Positions 1 to 5,528 of a stretch of DNA of 7,455 bases are shown here, in pieces. Position 1 is the first letter of the stretch. Each line of letters opens with the position of its first letter. The notes under the pieces were generated by a model. It was not told where the DNA came from and searched no databases. It saw only the letters and a list, made by a program, of their open reading frames with translations. The stretch covers positions 1 through 7,455 of the forward strand of contig CALVVP010000052.1 in assembly GCA_944363895.1 (NCBI GenBank), given 5' to 3'. The position numbers and the translations under genes were made by a program. Source of the DNA: an uncultured Bacilli bacterium (GTDB taxonomy: Bacteria > Bacillota_I > Bacilli_A > RF39 > UBA660).

Positions 1-1
1 G

Positions 2-268
2 TATTATGACAAGTATACATATAGCAGCGATTGGTCTACCCATAGTCGAGGCAAACTAGGAGACGCTACAAAAGAGACATTGAAGTCTTATGGAAATAGT
101 ACAGGCGGATGGTATGATGATTACGCGCGCTTCGTCTACTCTAGTATCTCTTGGTTCCTGCGTGGCGGCGGCTACGGCAATGGTTCTGGCGCAGGCGTGT
201 TCAACTTCAGCTACAACAATGGTAGTGCGAGCAGTGACACGAGCGCGCGTGCCGTCCTCTTCCCATAG
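2..268 (+). CDS. C-terminal fragment of a C-type-lectin-like protein, probable DGR target
   Basis: The frame is open from the left edge, so this is the last 88 codons of a longer gene; the internal ATG at 80 is not its start. The tail resembles the formylglycine-generating-enzyme / C-type lectin fold of DGR variable proteins. Visible elements are GKLGDATKET (residues ~20-29), GGWYDDYARF (~36-45), SWFLRGGGYGNGSGAGVF (~50-67) and the terminal ARAVLFP. Such proteins usually display a ligand-binding face at the cell surface or on phage particles. GC content rises to 62% over 161-260, far above the rest of the window. Many codons in this stretch are GGC, AGC, TAC, GAC, AAC, AGT, GGT or AAT, as expected when AAC/AAT template codons are altered at adenines. 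The stop codon lies in a hairpin. The N-terminal part, the localisation signal and the DGR enzyme are not in the window. The lectin-like call is fairly firm; mutation by a DGR is inferred. Confidence 0.68.
   Translation, partial: YYDKYTYSSDWSTHSRGKLGDATKETLKSYGNSTGGWYDDYARFVYSSISWFLRGGGYGNGSGAGVFNFSYNNGSASSDTSARAVLFP
112..265 (+). other. Putative DGR variable region (VR)
   Basis: This GC-rich 3' segment of the preceding gene reaches almost to the stop codon, where the variable repeat of a DGR target lies. The conserved framework would be TGG-TTC, CGT-GGC-GGC, GCA-GGC-GTG-TTC and CGT-GCC-GTC-CTC. Between these lie AAY-like codons or their single-adenine derivatives (170-190, 203-220, 224-244). 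The last ~20 bases (245-264) are GC-rich, as in the initiation-of-mutagenic-homing segment of known DGRs. The left boundary is a guess from the change in base composition. Proof needs the matching template repeat. Confidence 0.5.
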
Positions 269-294
269 ATTTCAAACGAAAGTTTGAAATCTAT
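265..294 (+). repeat. Perfect 13-bp hairpin with GAAA tetraloop after the VR
   Basis: Arm ATAGATTTCAAAC (265-277) pairs without mismatch with GTTTGAAATCTAT (282-294) across the loop GAAA (278-281). The stop codon TAG is part of the left arm. In the Bordetella phage BPP-1 DGR, a hairpin or cruciform with a GRNA-type tetraloop just downstream of the mutagenic-homing site promotes target recognition. This element has that position and loop. No clean T-tract follows (AACTCTTTTC), so it is a poor intrinsic terminator, although it could also stop transcription weakly. Confidence 0.75.
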
Positions 295-376
295 AACTCT
301 TTTCTTTGAATAGGGAAGAAAGTCAAGAAGCAAAGAAAGTAAAAAAGAATAAAAAGGAACAACAAGGTAATGTCCG

Positions 377-430
377 CCTCCTCCCGTTTAGGGAAGAGGT
401 TTACACTAAATTAACAAATTTAGATGTAAA
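377..430. repeat. Two adjacent intergenic hairpins
   Basis: CCTCCTCCC (377-385) can pair with GGGAAGAGG (391-399) around the loop GTTTA, with one C/A mismatch. Directly next to it, TTTACA-C-TAAATT (400-412) pairs with AATTTA-GA-TGTAAA (417-430) around the loop AACA, with a small bulge. The surrounding 295-445 holds no convincing gene and no recognisable template repeat. The hairpins could be remnants of mobile DNA or a weak terminator; their role is unknown. Confidence 0.45.
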
Positions 431-445
431 TGTCAAGGTCAAAAG

Positions 446-976
446 TCATAAAAATGTCATTGTTAAAATATTATAGAAAAGATAGATTATATATGTTATC
501 AAATTGGACGGTTTTTTTAGATAAAGAGTCGATGATTCTGTTAACAGAATATGAGAAGCATTGTTTCTTTTAGCAATATCTTTTTCACTAATTTTATTCA
601 TTACCTCTAATTTAATAGATAGTTTAGTATTATTAGAAATATTACGAAATTTATCAACTAAAGAAGAAGCAATGAAAGTTTGATTACAATGTTTGTATTT
701 AAATCTCTGTTTATCTAATAAAATAATAGCATTGTAATTAGAAACTTTAGGAATTTTAACTTTGCAATTTCTTTTCCAATTCCATTTAATAATATCATTA
801 AAACTATTATTTTCTTTACCGCATAATGGGCAATGAGTAGGAATATAGGTAAGAAAAGCTCTAAAAATTTTAGTTTCAACACCATTAATAATTCTAGTTT
901 CTAAACAATTTTCATAAAAATTTATACTAACATCTTTAATATTTAAAATACTTCTAGTATAATTAGATTGAGTCAT
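446..976 (-). pseudogene. ISL3-family transposase remnant (N-terminal part, frameshifted)
   Basis: The first ~142 residues look like the N-terminal half of ISL3-family transposases. They show an opening like SNYTRSILNIKDVSINFYEN, a zinc-finger half CPLCG (residues 49-53), the stretch LLDKQRFKYKHCNQTF, and then NTKLSIKLEVMNKISEKDIAKRNNASH leading into a helix-turn-helix. After His142 (codon 551-553) the reading frame is lost. The neighbouring frame continues with SVNRIIDSLSKK, the expected family sequence, until a stop at 471-473, so one base has probably been deleted near 549-551. The second zinc-finger pair is also damaged: Tyr94 stands where CxxC would give Cys, leaving only Cys97. Full-length members exceed 400 residues and carry a DDE catalytic core, which is absent here. 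The remnant therefore cannot be an active transposase. The start is preceded only by a weak GAAAGAA-type site. Confidence 0.8.
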
Positions 977-1056
977 TTAATCAGATTCTTTCAATGTTTT
1001 ATTTGCAATTACATTGTATCATAGTTTTCTGATTACTGACTCTTTTTTGTATGTGA

Positions 1057-1091
1057 AAATAGTGTCGGTAATTCACTCACCAACACTATTT
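1057..1091. repeat. Hairpin, possible former IS end
   Basis: AAATAGTGT (1057-1065) pairs with ACACTATTT (1083-1091), and GGT/ACC extends the stem beyond one mismatch. It lies ~80 bases upstream of the transposase-remnant start. A terminal or subterminal structure of the decayed ISL3 element is plausible but not shown. The matching opposite end was not found. Confidence 0.4.
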
Positions 1092-1096
1092 ATTAT

Positions 1097-1128
1097 AAAA
1101 ACGGTTTAATAAATATAAATCGTTTTTT
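1097..1128 (+). terminator. Rho-independent terminator upstream of lepA
   Basis: AAAAACGGTTTA (1097-1108) pairs with TAAATCGTTTTT (1116-1127), 12 bp with one G-U, around a 7-base loop and followed by T-rich sequence. On the plus strand it would stop read-through from the accessory region just before the lepA promoter. The core is short in GC pairs, so efficiency is uncertain. Confidence 0.5.
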
Positions 1129-1129
1129 C

Positions 1130-1158
1130 TTGTCAATAAATATAATTTAATATATAAT
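1130..1158 (+). promoter_or_regulatory. Sigma-A-type promoter of lepA
   Basis: TTGTCA (1130-1135), a 17-base spacer and TATAAT (1153-1158) lie 18 bases before the lepA start. The hexamers match the vegetative consensus at 5/6 and 6/6. The expected transcript starts near 1165, which would place the ribosome binding site at the very 5' end of the message. The leader is therefore unusually short, or initiation occurs slightly upstream. Confidence 0.7.
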
Positions 1159-1176
1159 AATATCAGGTGAATTAAC

Positions 1177-2979
1177 ATGAAACAAGAAAACATCCGCAAC
1201 TTTTCGATTATCGCTCATATCGACCACGGCAAAAGTACCTTAGCTGATCGAATATTAGAAGAAACAGGGGCAATAACTGAAAGAGAAAAACAAGACCAAT
1301 TATTAGATAATATGGATATTGAAAGAGAAAGAGGAATCACCATTAAATTAAATGCTGTTCAATTAAAATATAAATATGACAACGAAGAATATATCTTGCA
1401 TTTAATCGATACTCCAGGTCATGTTGACTTTAATTATGAAGTAAGTAGGTCGTTAGCTGCTTGTGAAGGAGCAGTTTTAGTTGTCGATGCTGCCCAAGGA
1501 ATTGAAGCTCAAACACTAGCTAATTTATATCTAGCTTTAGATAATAATTTAACGATTATTCCAGTTATCAACAAAATCGATTTACCGAATGCTGATATAG
1601 AAAAAGTTACTAAAGAATTAGAAGATACCTTTGGCTTTAATAAAAATGAAATCATTTTAACATCAGCTAAAAATGGAATTGGAATTAAAGATTTAATCAA
1701 AGCAATTATCGAAAAAATTCCTTCACCTAAAGGTGATATCAATAAACCATTACAAGCTTTAATATTCGATAGTTTTTATGATTCATATCGTGGCGTTGTG
1801 GTTTTAATTAGAGTAGTTAATGGTAAGGTAAAAGTTGGTGACAAAATAAAATTGATGGCTACTAACAAAATCGAAGAAGTAGTAGAATTAGGTATTAACT
1901 GTCCTAAAGAAATTAAAAAAAATGAATTAGTGGCGGGAGAAGTTGGGTATTTATGTGCTGCAATCAAGGATATTTCCGATATTAAAGTTGGGGATACTAT
2001 TACTTTAAGTAACAATCCAGCATTAACCATTTTACCGGGATATAAACCAATGAAACCAATGGTTTTTTCGGGTATTTATCCAATCGAAACTTCAAAATAT
2101 CCTGATTTAAGAGAAGCTTTAGAAAAATTAAAATTAAACGATGCATCCTTACAATTTACCCCAGAAACATCGAAAGCTTTAGGTTTCGGTTTTAGATGTG
2201 GCTTTTTAGGATTGTTACATTTAGAGATAATTAAAGAAAGAATTGAAAGAGAATTTAATATCAACTTAATTGTGACAAGTCCTTCAGTTATTTATGAAGT
2301 AACTTTAACTGATAATACAGTTATCAACATCGATAGTCCTAGTAAAATGCCGGATAAGGTTAAAATAAAAGATATTAAAGAGCCATATATAAAAACATCA
2401 ATTTTCGTACCTAATAATTATATTGGTCCAATTATGGAACTATGTCAAGACAAAAGAGGTAATTATATTTCGCTGGAATATTTAGATAAAACAAGAGTAA
2501 ATATTCATTATGAAATACCTTTATCAGAAATAGTATATGATTTTTTTGATCGCTTAAAAAGTATTTCTAAAGGTTATGCTTCATTTGATTATGAATTAAT
2601 TGGTTATAAATCAAGTGATTTAGTTAAAATGGATATTTTATTAAACGGCGAAATAGTTGATGCTTTAAGTGTTATCGTGCATAAAGATTTTGCTTATAAA
2701 AGAGGAAAAAATATCGTCGAAATATTAAGAAAAATGATTCCAAGGCAACAATTTGAAGTGCCGATTCAAGCAAGTATTAATAATAAAGTTATCGCAAGAG
2801 AAACAATAAAAGCAGTCAGAAAAGATGTTTTAGCTAAATGTTATGGTGGGGATGTATCACGAAAAAGAAAATTATTAGAAAAACAAAAAGAAGGTAAAAA
2901 AAGGATGAAAATGGTAGGAAGAGTGGAAATACCCGAAGAAGCCTTTTTAGCTGTTTTAAAAGTGGATGAAGAAAATTGA
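1177..2979 (+). CDS. lepA: Elongation factor 4 (LepA), ribosome-associated GTPase
   Basis: LepA/EF4 is a translational GTPase that binds the 70S ribosome and acts in ribosome maturation or stalled translation. The 600-residue length is standard for the family. The GTPase domain shows AHIDHGKST (residues 13-21), the switch I segment ERERGITIK (49-57), DTPGH with the catalytic His (78-82), NKID (132-135) and SAK (163-165). The beta-barrel and EF-G-like domains follow, including FRCGFLGLLHLEI. The LepA-specific C-terminal domain ends with the basic segment KRKLLEKQKEGKKRMK. The ATG at 1177 follows AGGTGA (1165-1170) at normal spacing. The gene is preceded by its own promoter and followed directly by spoIIID. 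Its TGA stop lies inside the -35 box of the spoIIID promoter. No terminator is seen after it, so read-through into spoIIID is likely. Confidence 0.98.
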   Translation: MKQENIRNFSIIAHIDHGKSTLADRILEETGAITEREKQDQLLDNMDIERERGITIKLNAVQLKYKYDNEEYILHLIDTPGHVDFNYEVSRSLAACEGAVLVVDAAQGIEAQTLANLYLALDNNLTIIPVINKIDLPNADIEKVTKELEDTFGFNKNEIILTSAKNGIGIKDLIKAIIEKIPSPKGDINKPLQALIFDSFYDSYRGVVVLIRVVNGKVKVGDKIKLMATNKIEEVVELGINCPKEIKKNELVAGEVGYLCAAIKDISDIKVGDTITLSNNPALTILPGYKPMKPMVFSGIYPIETSKYPDLREALEKLKLNDASLQFTPETSKALGFGFRCGFLGLLHLEIIKERIEREFNINLIVTSPSVIYEVTLTDNTVINIDSPSKMPDKVKIKDIKEPYIKTSIFVPNNYIGPIMELCQDKRGNYISLEYLDKTRVNIHYEIPLSEIVYDFFDRLKSISKGYASFDYELIGYKSSDLVKMDILLNGEIVDALSVIVHKDFAYKRGKNIVEILRKMIPRQQFEVPIQASINNKVIARETIKAVRKDVLAKCYGGDVSRKRKLLEKQKEGKKRMKMVGRVEIPEEAFLAVLKVDEEN

Positions 2980-3004
2980 CAAATTTATAAAAATAAAATA
3001 TAAT
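2976..3004 (+). promoter_or_regulatory. Consensus sigma-A promoter before spoIIID
   Basis: TTGACA (2976-2981), exactly 17 bases, then TATAAT (2999-3004): a perfect vegetative consensus promoter. The -35 box contains the lepA stop codon TGA (2977-2979). The start codon of spoIIID lies 25 bases beyond the -10 box, leaving room for the Shine-Dalgarno site at 3017-3023. No convincing sigma-E element was found in the same gap. Confidence 0.8.
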
Positions 3005-3029
3005 ATAGCGCGATTAAGGAGGAATTAAC

Positions 3030-3284
3030 ATGGTTAGAGATTTAAAAATTTATGAAAGAGTTTGCCAAGAAGCTGATTACATAATTGTAAATAAAGCGAC
3101 AGTTCGTCAAACGGCTGAAGAATTTGGTCTTTCTAAATCGACAATTCATCGCGATTTAAGCGAATTATTACCGGAATGGGATGCAAGCTTAAGTTCAAAG
3201 GTTAGCGATGTTTTTCAAGAAAATAAATCGCTTCGACATATTAGAGGTGGCGAAGCAACTAGATTAAAATATCTAAAAAAATAA
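3030..3284 (+). CDS. spoIIID: Stage III sporulation protein D, mother-cell transcription regulator
   Basis: SpoIIID is a small DNA-binding protein that activates or represses many sigma-E-dependent genes in the mother cell and prepares expression of sigma-K. The 84 residues cover the whole family length (93 in B. subtilis, with a shorter tail here). The helix-turn-helix spans ~24-43 (TVRQTAEEFGLSKSTIHRDL). The C-terminal basic element RHIRGGEATRLKY (69-81), used for minor-groove contacts, is well preserved. AAGGAGG lies at the ideal distance from the ATG at 3030, which settles the start. It sits between lepA and a membrane-protein/glycosyltransferase pair. A perfect sigma-A promoter precedes it, whereas the B. 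subtilis gene depends on sigma-E. Read-through from lepA is also possible. Confidence 0.96.
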   Translation: MVRDLKIYERVCQEADYIIVNKATVRQTAEEFGLSKSTIHRDLSELLPEWDASLSSKVSDVFQENKSLRHIRGGEATRLKYLKK

Positions 3285-3305
3285 ATATTACAGTTTTGTA
3301 ATTAT

Positions 3306-3334
3306 TTGTTATTTGAAAAAATATATAGTATAAT
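3306..3334 (+). promoter_or_regulatory. Sigma-A-type promoter of the membrane-protein/glycosyltransferase pair
   Basis: TTGTTA (3306-3311, 4/6), a 17-base spacer and TATAAT (3329-3334, 6/6). Transcription would begin near 3341, giving a leader of about 18 bases before the ATG at 3359. Confidence 0.6.
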
Positions 3335-3358
3335 AGTATTTAGAAGTGGTTGGATAGT

Positions 3359-4057
3359 ATGAAAGAAAAATTACAAAATCTTTTCAAAAAAGATCAAGTA
3401 TTTGCTAAAGGAATATGTTTTGAAAAATTGTTTATCATTTTCCTTATAGCTTCAGTTATTGGTTCATTATATGAACAAATTTTAAATTTATTTTTGGTTT
3501 ATTCAAGAACTGGGGAGTTAGTATGGGAGTATCGCCGGGGAGTAATATATGGACCATTTAATGTTATTTATGGTTTTGGAGCAGTCTTAATTATTTATCT
3601 CTTGGCTGATAAAAAACATAAGTGGTATGAAACATTCCTTTATGGAGCCTTATTAGGCGGCGGAATCGAATACTTAATTGGTTTTTTACAAGAAACATTT
3701 ACGCAAACAATTTCTTGGGATTATTCCCATAAATTACTTAATATTAATGGTAGAATTACTTTAGAATATATGATTGTTTGGGGATTATTATCTTTTTTAT
3801 TAGTCAGATATTTATATCCCTTTATATCTAAGTGGGTAGAAAAAATACCTTATAATTTAGGTACTTTATTAACTAGAATCTTGCTTATTTTTATGATTAT
3901 AAATATGCTTATTTCTTGGGGGGCAATCATTAGACAGACATTGAGAAGAAACAATATTCCGGCTTTTACGCCAGTAGGTGAATTTTTTGACAAACATTAT
4001 GATGATGAATTTTTAGCCAAATATTTTCCTAATATGTCATATTCGGGCGGTGAATAA
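3359..4057 (+). CDS. CmpB-family multi-pass membrane protein (putative ABC transporter permease)
   Basis: This 232-residue integral membrane protein matches the family annotated as putative ABC transporter permease (PF06541, CmpB). Its true function is not established. About five hydrophobic segments are visible (~22-47, 64-83, 92-110, 132-153, 170-190). Family hallmarks are RRGVIYGPFNVIYGFGA (59-75), GGGIEYLIGFLQE (100-112), WDYS (120-123) and NINGRITL (128-135). The tail after ~195 is polar and acidic and probably lies outside the membrane. I chose the ATG at 3359 because the alternative TTG at 3350 leaves only ~9 bases of leader; neither has a strong ribosome binding site. The stop TAA directly abuts the ATG of the glycosyltransferase, which implies one operon with coupled translation. 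No ATP-binding partner is nearby, so a transporter role is doubtful. A role in envelope glycan assembly is an inference from the neighbour. Confidence 0.85.
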   Translation: MKEKLQNLFKKDQVFAKGICFEKLFIIFLIASVIGSLYEQILNLFLVYSRTGELVWEYRRGVIYGPFNVIYGFGAVLIIYLLADKKHKWYETFLYGALLGGGIEYLIGFLQETFTQTISWDYSHKLLNINGRITLEYMIVWGLLSFLLVRYLYPFISKWVEKIPYNLGTLLTRILLIFMIINMLISWGAIIRQTLRRNNIPAFTPVGEFFDKHYDDEFLAKYFPNMSYSGGE

Positions 4058-5281
4058 ATGTTATTTGATTTAATTTGTTTATGCTTTATAATTATGGGAA
4101 TTAGTCTATTAATTCTTGGTAATATTAATATTAAAAAAAATAAAAATCCTTTAAAAAGAACTAAGACAACTAGTACTAATTTTGCTGTTTTAATACCAGC
4201 TCGGGATGAAAGTTTAGTTATCGAAGGACTACTTAAAAGTCTAAAAAACCAAACAATCAAATTTTCTATGCGTGATGTTTATGTTATTGTCGAAACAAAA
4301 GAAGATAAAACCGTTGAAATATGTCAAAAATATGATGCGACAGTTATTATAAGAACGACAAAAAGACCAAGAAAAGGTTATGCTTTAGACGAAGCTTTAA
4401 ACCAAATTAAAAAAGAATATGACTTATATTTTATCTTTGATGCCGATAATATTTTAGATAAAAATTATTTTAAAGAAATGTTAGAAACATATAAACAAGG
4501 CTATGATATTGGCGTTGGATATCGAAATTGTAAAAATGGTAACGATAATGTTATTGCCGCTTGTTCTAGTTTAACTTTTTCGATGATTAATACTTTAGGT
4601 AATGATTTTCGAAATAAATATAATGCTAATGTAATAGTATCTGGAACCGGGTTTTATATCAAAGGTAGTTGGATTAAAAAATGGCATGGTTATCCATTTA
4701 ATAGTTTAACAGAAGACTATGAATTAAGCTTATATAGCGTATTACATAATATGACAACTTATTATAATGACCAAGCAGTATTTTATGATGAACAGCCAAC
4801 TAAATATAAGCAGACTGTCAAACAAAGAGTTAGATGGATAAAAGGTTATTTCCAATCGCGAAAAAAATATATTCCTTTAATCGCTAAAGACATGAAAAAT
4901 AACCCAAAAAACTATGGTTCAAAATACAGTGCCTGTTTAGGGGTTAGAGCTTATATATATTTAGCTATTGGTATAATTCTTTATATTTTAAAAACTTTAA
5001 TTTTATTATTTATTAGTATGTTTGATCAAAATATTTCTATTTATATTGTTTTAATGTTTTTATTTATAATTATTTTCATTGCTTATTTAGTTATGATGAT
5101 TGTCACTATTAAAATGATTAAAAAGGACAAGCTTGACTTAAATAGAAAAATGAAAATCAAAACAATTTTTTATAATCCTATTTATTTAACAACTTATGTT
5201 AGCTGTGCTTTAAAAGCTTTATTTAAAAAAGAAGTTGGCTGGGATAAGATTGAACATAAAGTCAATAAAAAAGTTATCTAA
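4058..5281 (+). CDS. Membrane-bound family-2 glycosyltransferase of the processive type
   Basis: This 407-residue enzyme is expected to transfer sugar from a nucleotide-sugar donor to a growing polysaccharide or lipid at the inner face of the membrane. An N-terminal membrane anchor (~4-21) is followed by a GT-A catalytic domain. Visible motifs are LIPARDES (45-52) for nucleotide binding, the metal-binding DAD (128-130), the acid/base region SLTEDYELS (216-224) and QRVRW (256-260). This matches the D, DxD, TED, QxxRW pattern of cellulose, hyaluronan and poly-N-acetylglucosamine synthases. Two strongly hydrophobic C-terminal segments (~296-320, 326-350) and an amphipathic stretch (~368-390) follow. 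GGTGA just before the ATG serves as ribosome binding site. The start touches the previous stop codon, so it is co-translated with the CmpB-family protein. Its last codons form one arm of a shared bidirectional terminator. Donor and product cannot be read from the sequence. A spore or cell-surface glycan is possible given the sporulation neighbours. Confidence 0.88.
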   Translation: MLFDLICLCFIIMGISLLILGNINIKKNKNPLKRTKTTSTNFAVLIPARDESLVIEGLLKSLKNQTIKFSMRDVYVIVETKEDKTVEICQKYDATVIIRTTKRPRKGYALDEALNQIKKEYDLYFIFDADNILDKNYFKEMLETYKQGYDIGVGYRNCKNGNDNVIAACSSLTFSMINTLGNDFRNKYNANVIVSGTGFYIKGSWIKKWHGYPFNSLTEDYELSLYSVLHNMTTYYNDQAVFYDEQPTKYKQTVKQRVRWIKGYFQSRKKYIPLIAKDMKNNPKNYGSKYSACLGVRAYIYLAIGIILYILKTLILLFISMFDQNISIYIVLMFLFIIIFIAYLVMMIVTIKMIKKDKLDLNRKMKIKTIFYNPIYLTTYVSCALKALFKKEVGWDKIEHKVNKKVI

Positions 5282-5296
5282 AATCGATAACTTTTT
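5268..5296. terminator. Bidirectional terminator holding both convergent stop codons
   Basis: AAAAAGTTATC (5268-5278) pairs perfectly with GATAACTTTTT (5286-5296) around the loop TAAAATC. T-rich sequence follows on both strands (plus: TTTTTCTTTTTT; minus: TTTTTTATTGAC). The glycosyltransferase stop TAA (5279-5281, plus) lies wholly in the loop. The small gene's stop TAG (5278-5280, minus) takes its last base from the loop-closing C-G pair. Confidence 0.85.
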
Positions 5297-5475
5297 CTTT
5301 TTTCCTCTATTTCAAAATCTCTAAATTCAGCTGGATATTTCATTTTCAATTCAAATCTTTTTAGTCGATTAGCTTCCTTTAATAATTCCTTAATTTCTTT
5401 TAAATCTTTTTGACTTTGCGCTAATCTTTCAATTTTGACATTTAAAGAAGCTAATAAATCATCATTATAACTCAT
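5278..5475 (-). CDS. Small charged coiled-coil protein, unknown function
   Basis: I do not recognise this 65-residue protein. It is dominated by charged heptad-like sequence: residues ~6-45 (LLASLNVKIERLAQ ... LKEIKELLKEANRLKRFEL) would form a helical coiled coil, followed by KYPAEFRDFEIEEKRKSYRF. There is no membrane segment or signal peptide. Evidence that it is a real gene is strong: AAAGGAG lies six bases before the ATG, a near-perfect sigma-A promoter stands upstream, and the 3' end runs into a strong terminator. It lies directly downstream of gerM with no terminator between, so it may also be transcribed from the gerM promoter. It overlaps the convergent glycosyltransferase by four bases. 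A cytoplasmic scaffold or regulator is conceivable, but nothing in the sequence decides this. Confidence 0.75.
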   Translation of the reverse strand: MSYNDDLLASLNVKIERLAQSQKDLKEIKELLKEANRLKRFELKMKYPAEFRDFEIEEKRKSYRF

Positions 5476-5498
5476 AATATCTCCTTTCGATGAAGAAT

Positions 5499-5526
5499 AT
5501 TATATATATATTTTATAGATTGTCAA
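5499..5526 (-). promoter_or_regulatory. Sigma-A promoter of the 65-residue gene
   Basis: Read on the minus strand: TTGACA (5526-5521), a 16-base spacer and TATAAT (5504-5499). Both hexamers are perfect. The -35 box begins two bases after the gerM stop codon. The message would start near 5492 and carry AAAGGAG before the ATG at 5475. Confidence 0.75.
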
Positions 5527-5528
5527 GT

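Noticed and set aside
90..287. Open frame of 65 codons overlapping the lectin-like tail
   Set aside because: Shadow of the GC-rich frame at 2-268; no ribosome binding site and no family resemblance.
265..303. Reading the GAAA hairpin simply as the terminator of the first gene
   Set aside because: No uninterrupted T-tract follows, and the GAAA loop with VR-end position fits a DGR element better; a minor terminator role is not excluded.
1509..2264. Minus-strand open frames inside lepA
   Set aside because: Antisense shadows of a well-supported 600-residue protein.
3287..3302. ATTACA-GTTT-TGTAAT hairpin after spoIIID as a terminator
   Set aside because: Six AT-rich pairs and no proper T-tract; too weak to call.
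3350..3358. TTG start for the CmpB-family protein
   Set aside because: Adds only three residues, is a rarer start codon and would leave a leader of about nine bases from the predicted transcript start.
5123..5132. AAGGACAAGC, a full match to the SpoIIID binding consensus
   Set aside because: It is inside the glycosyltransferase coding sequence, away from promoters; a degenerate ten-base site is expected by chance.
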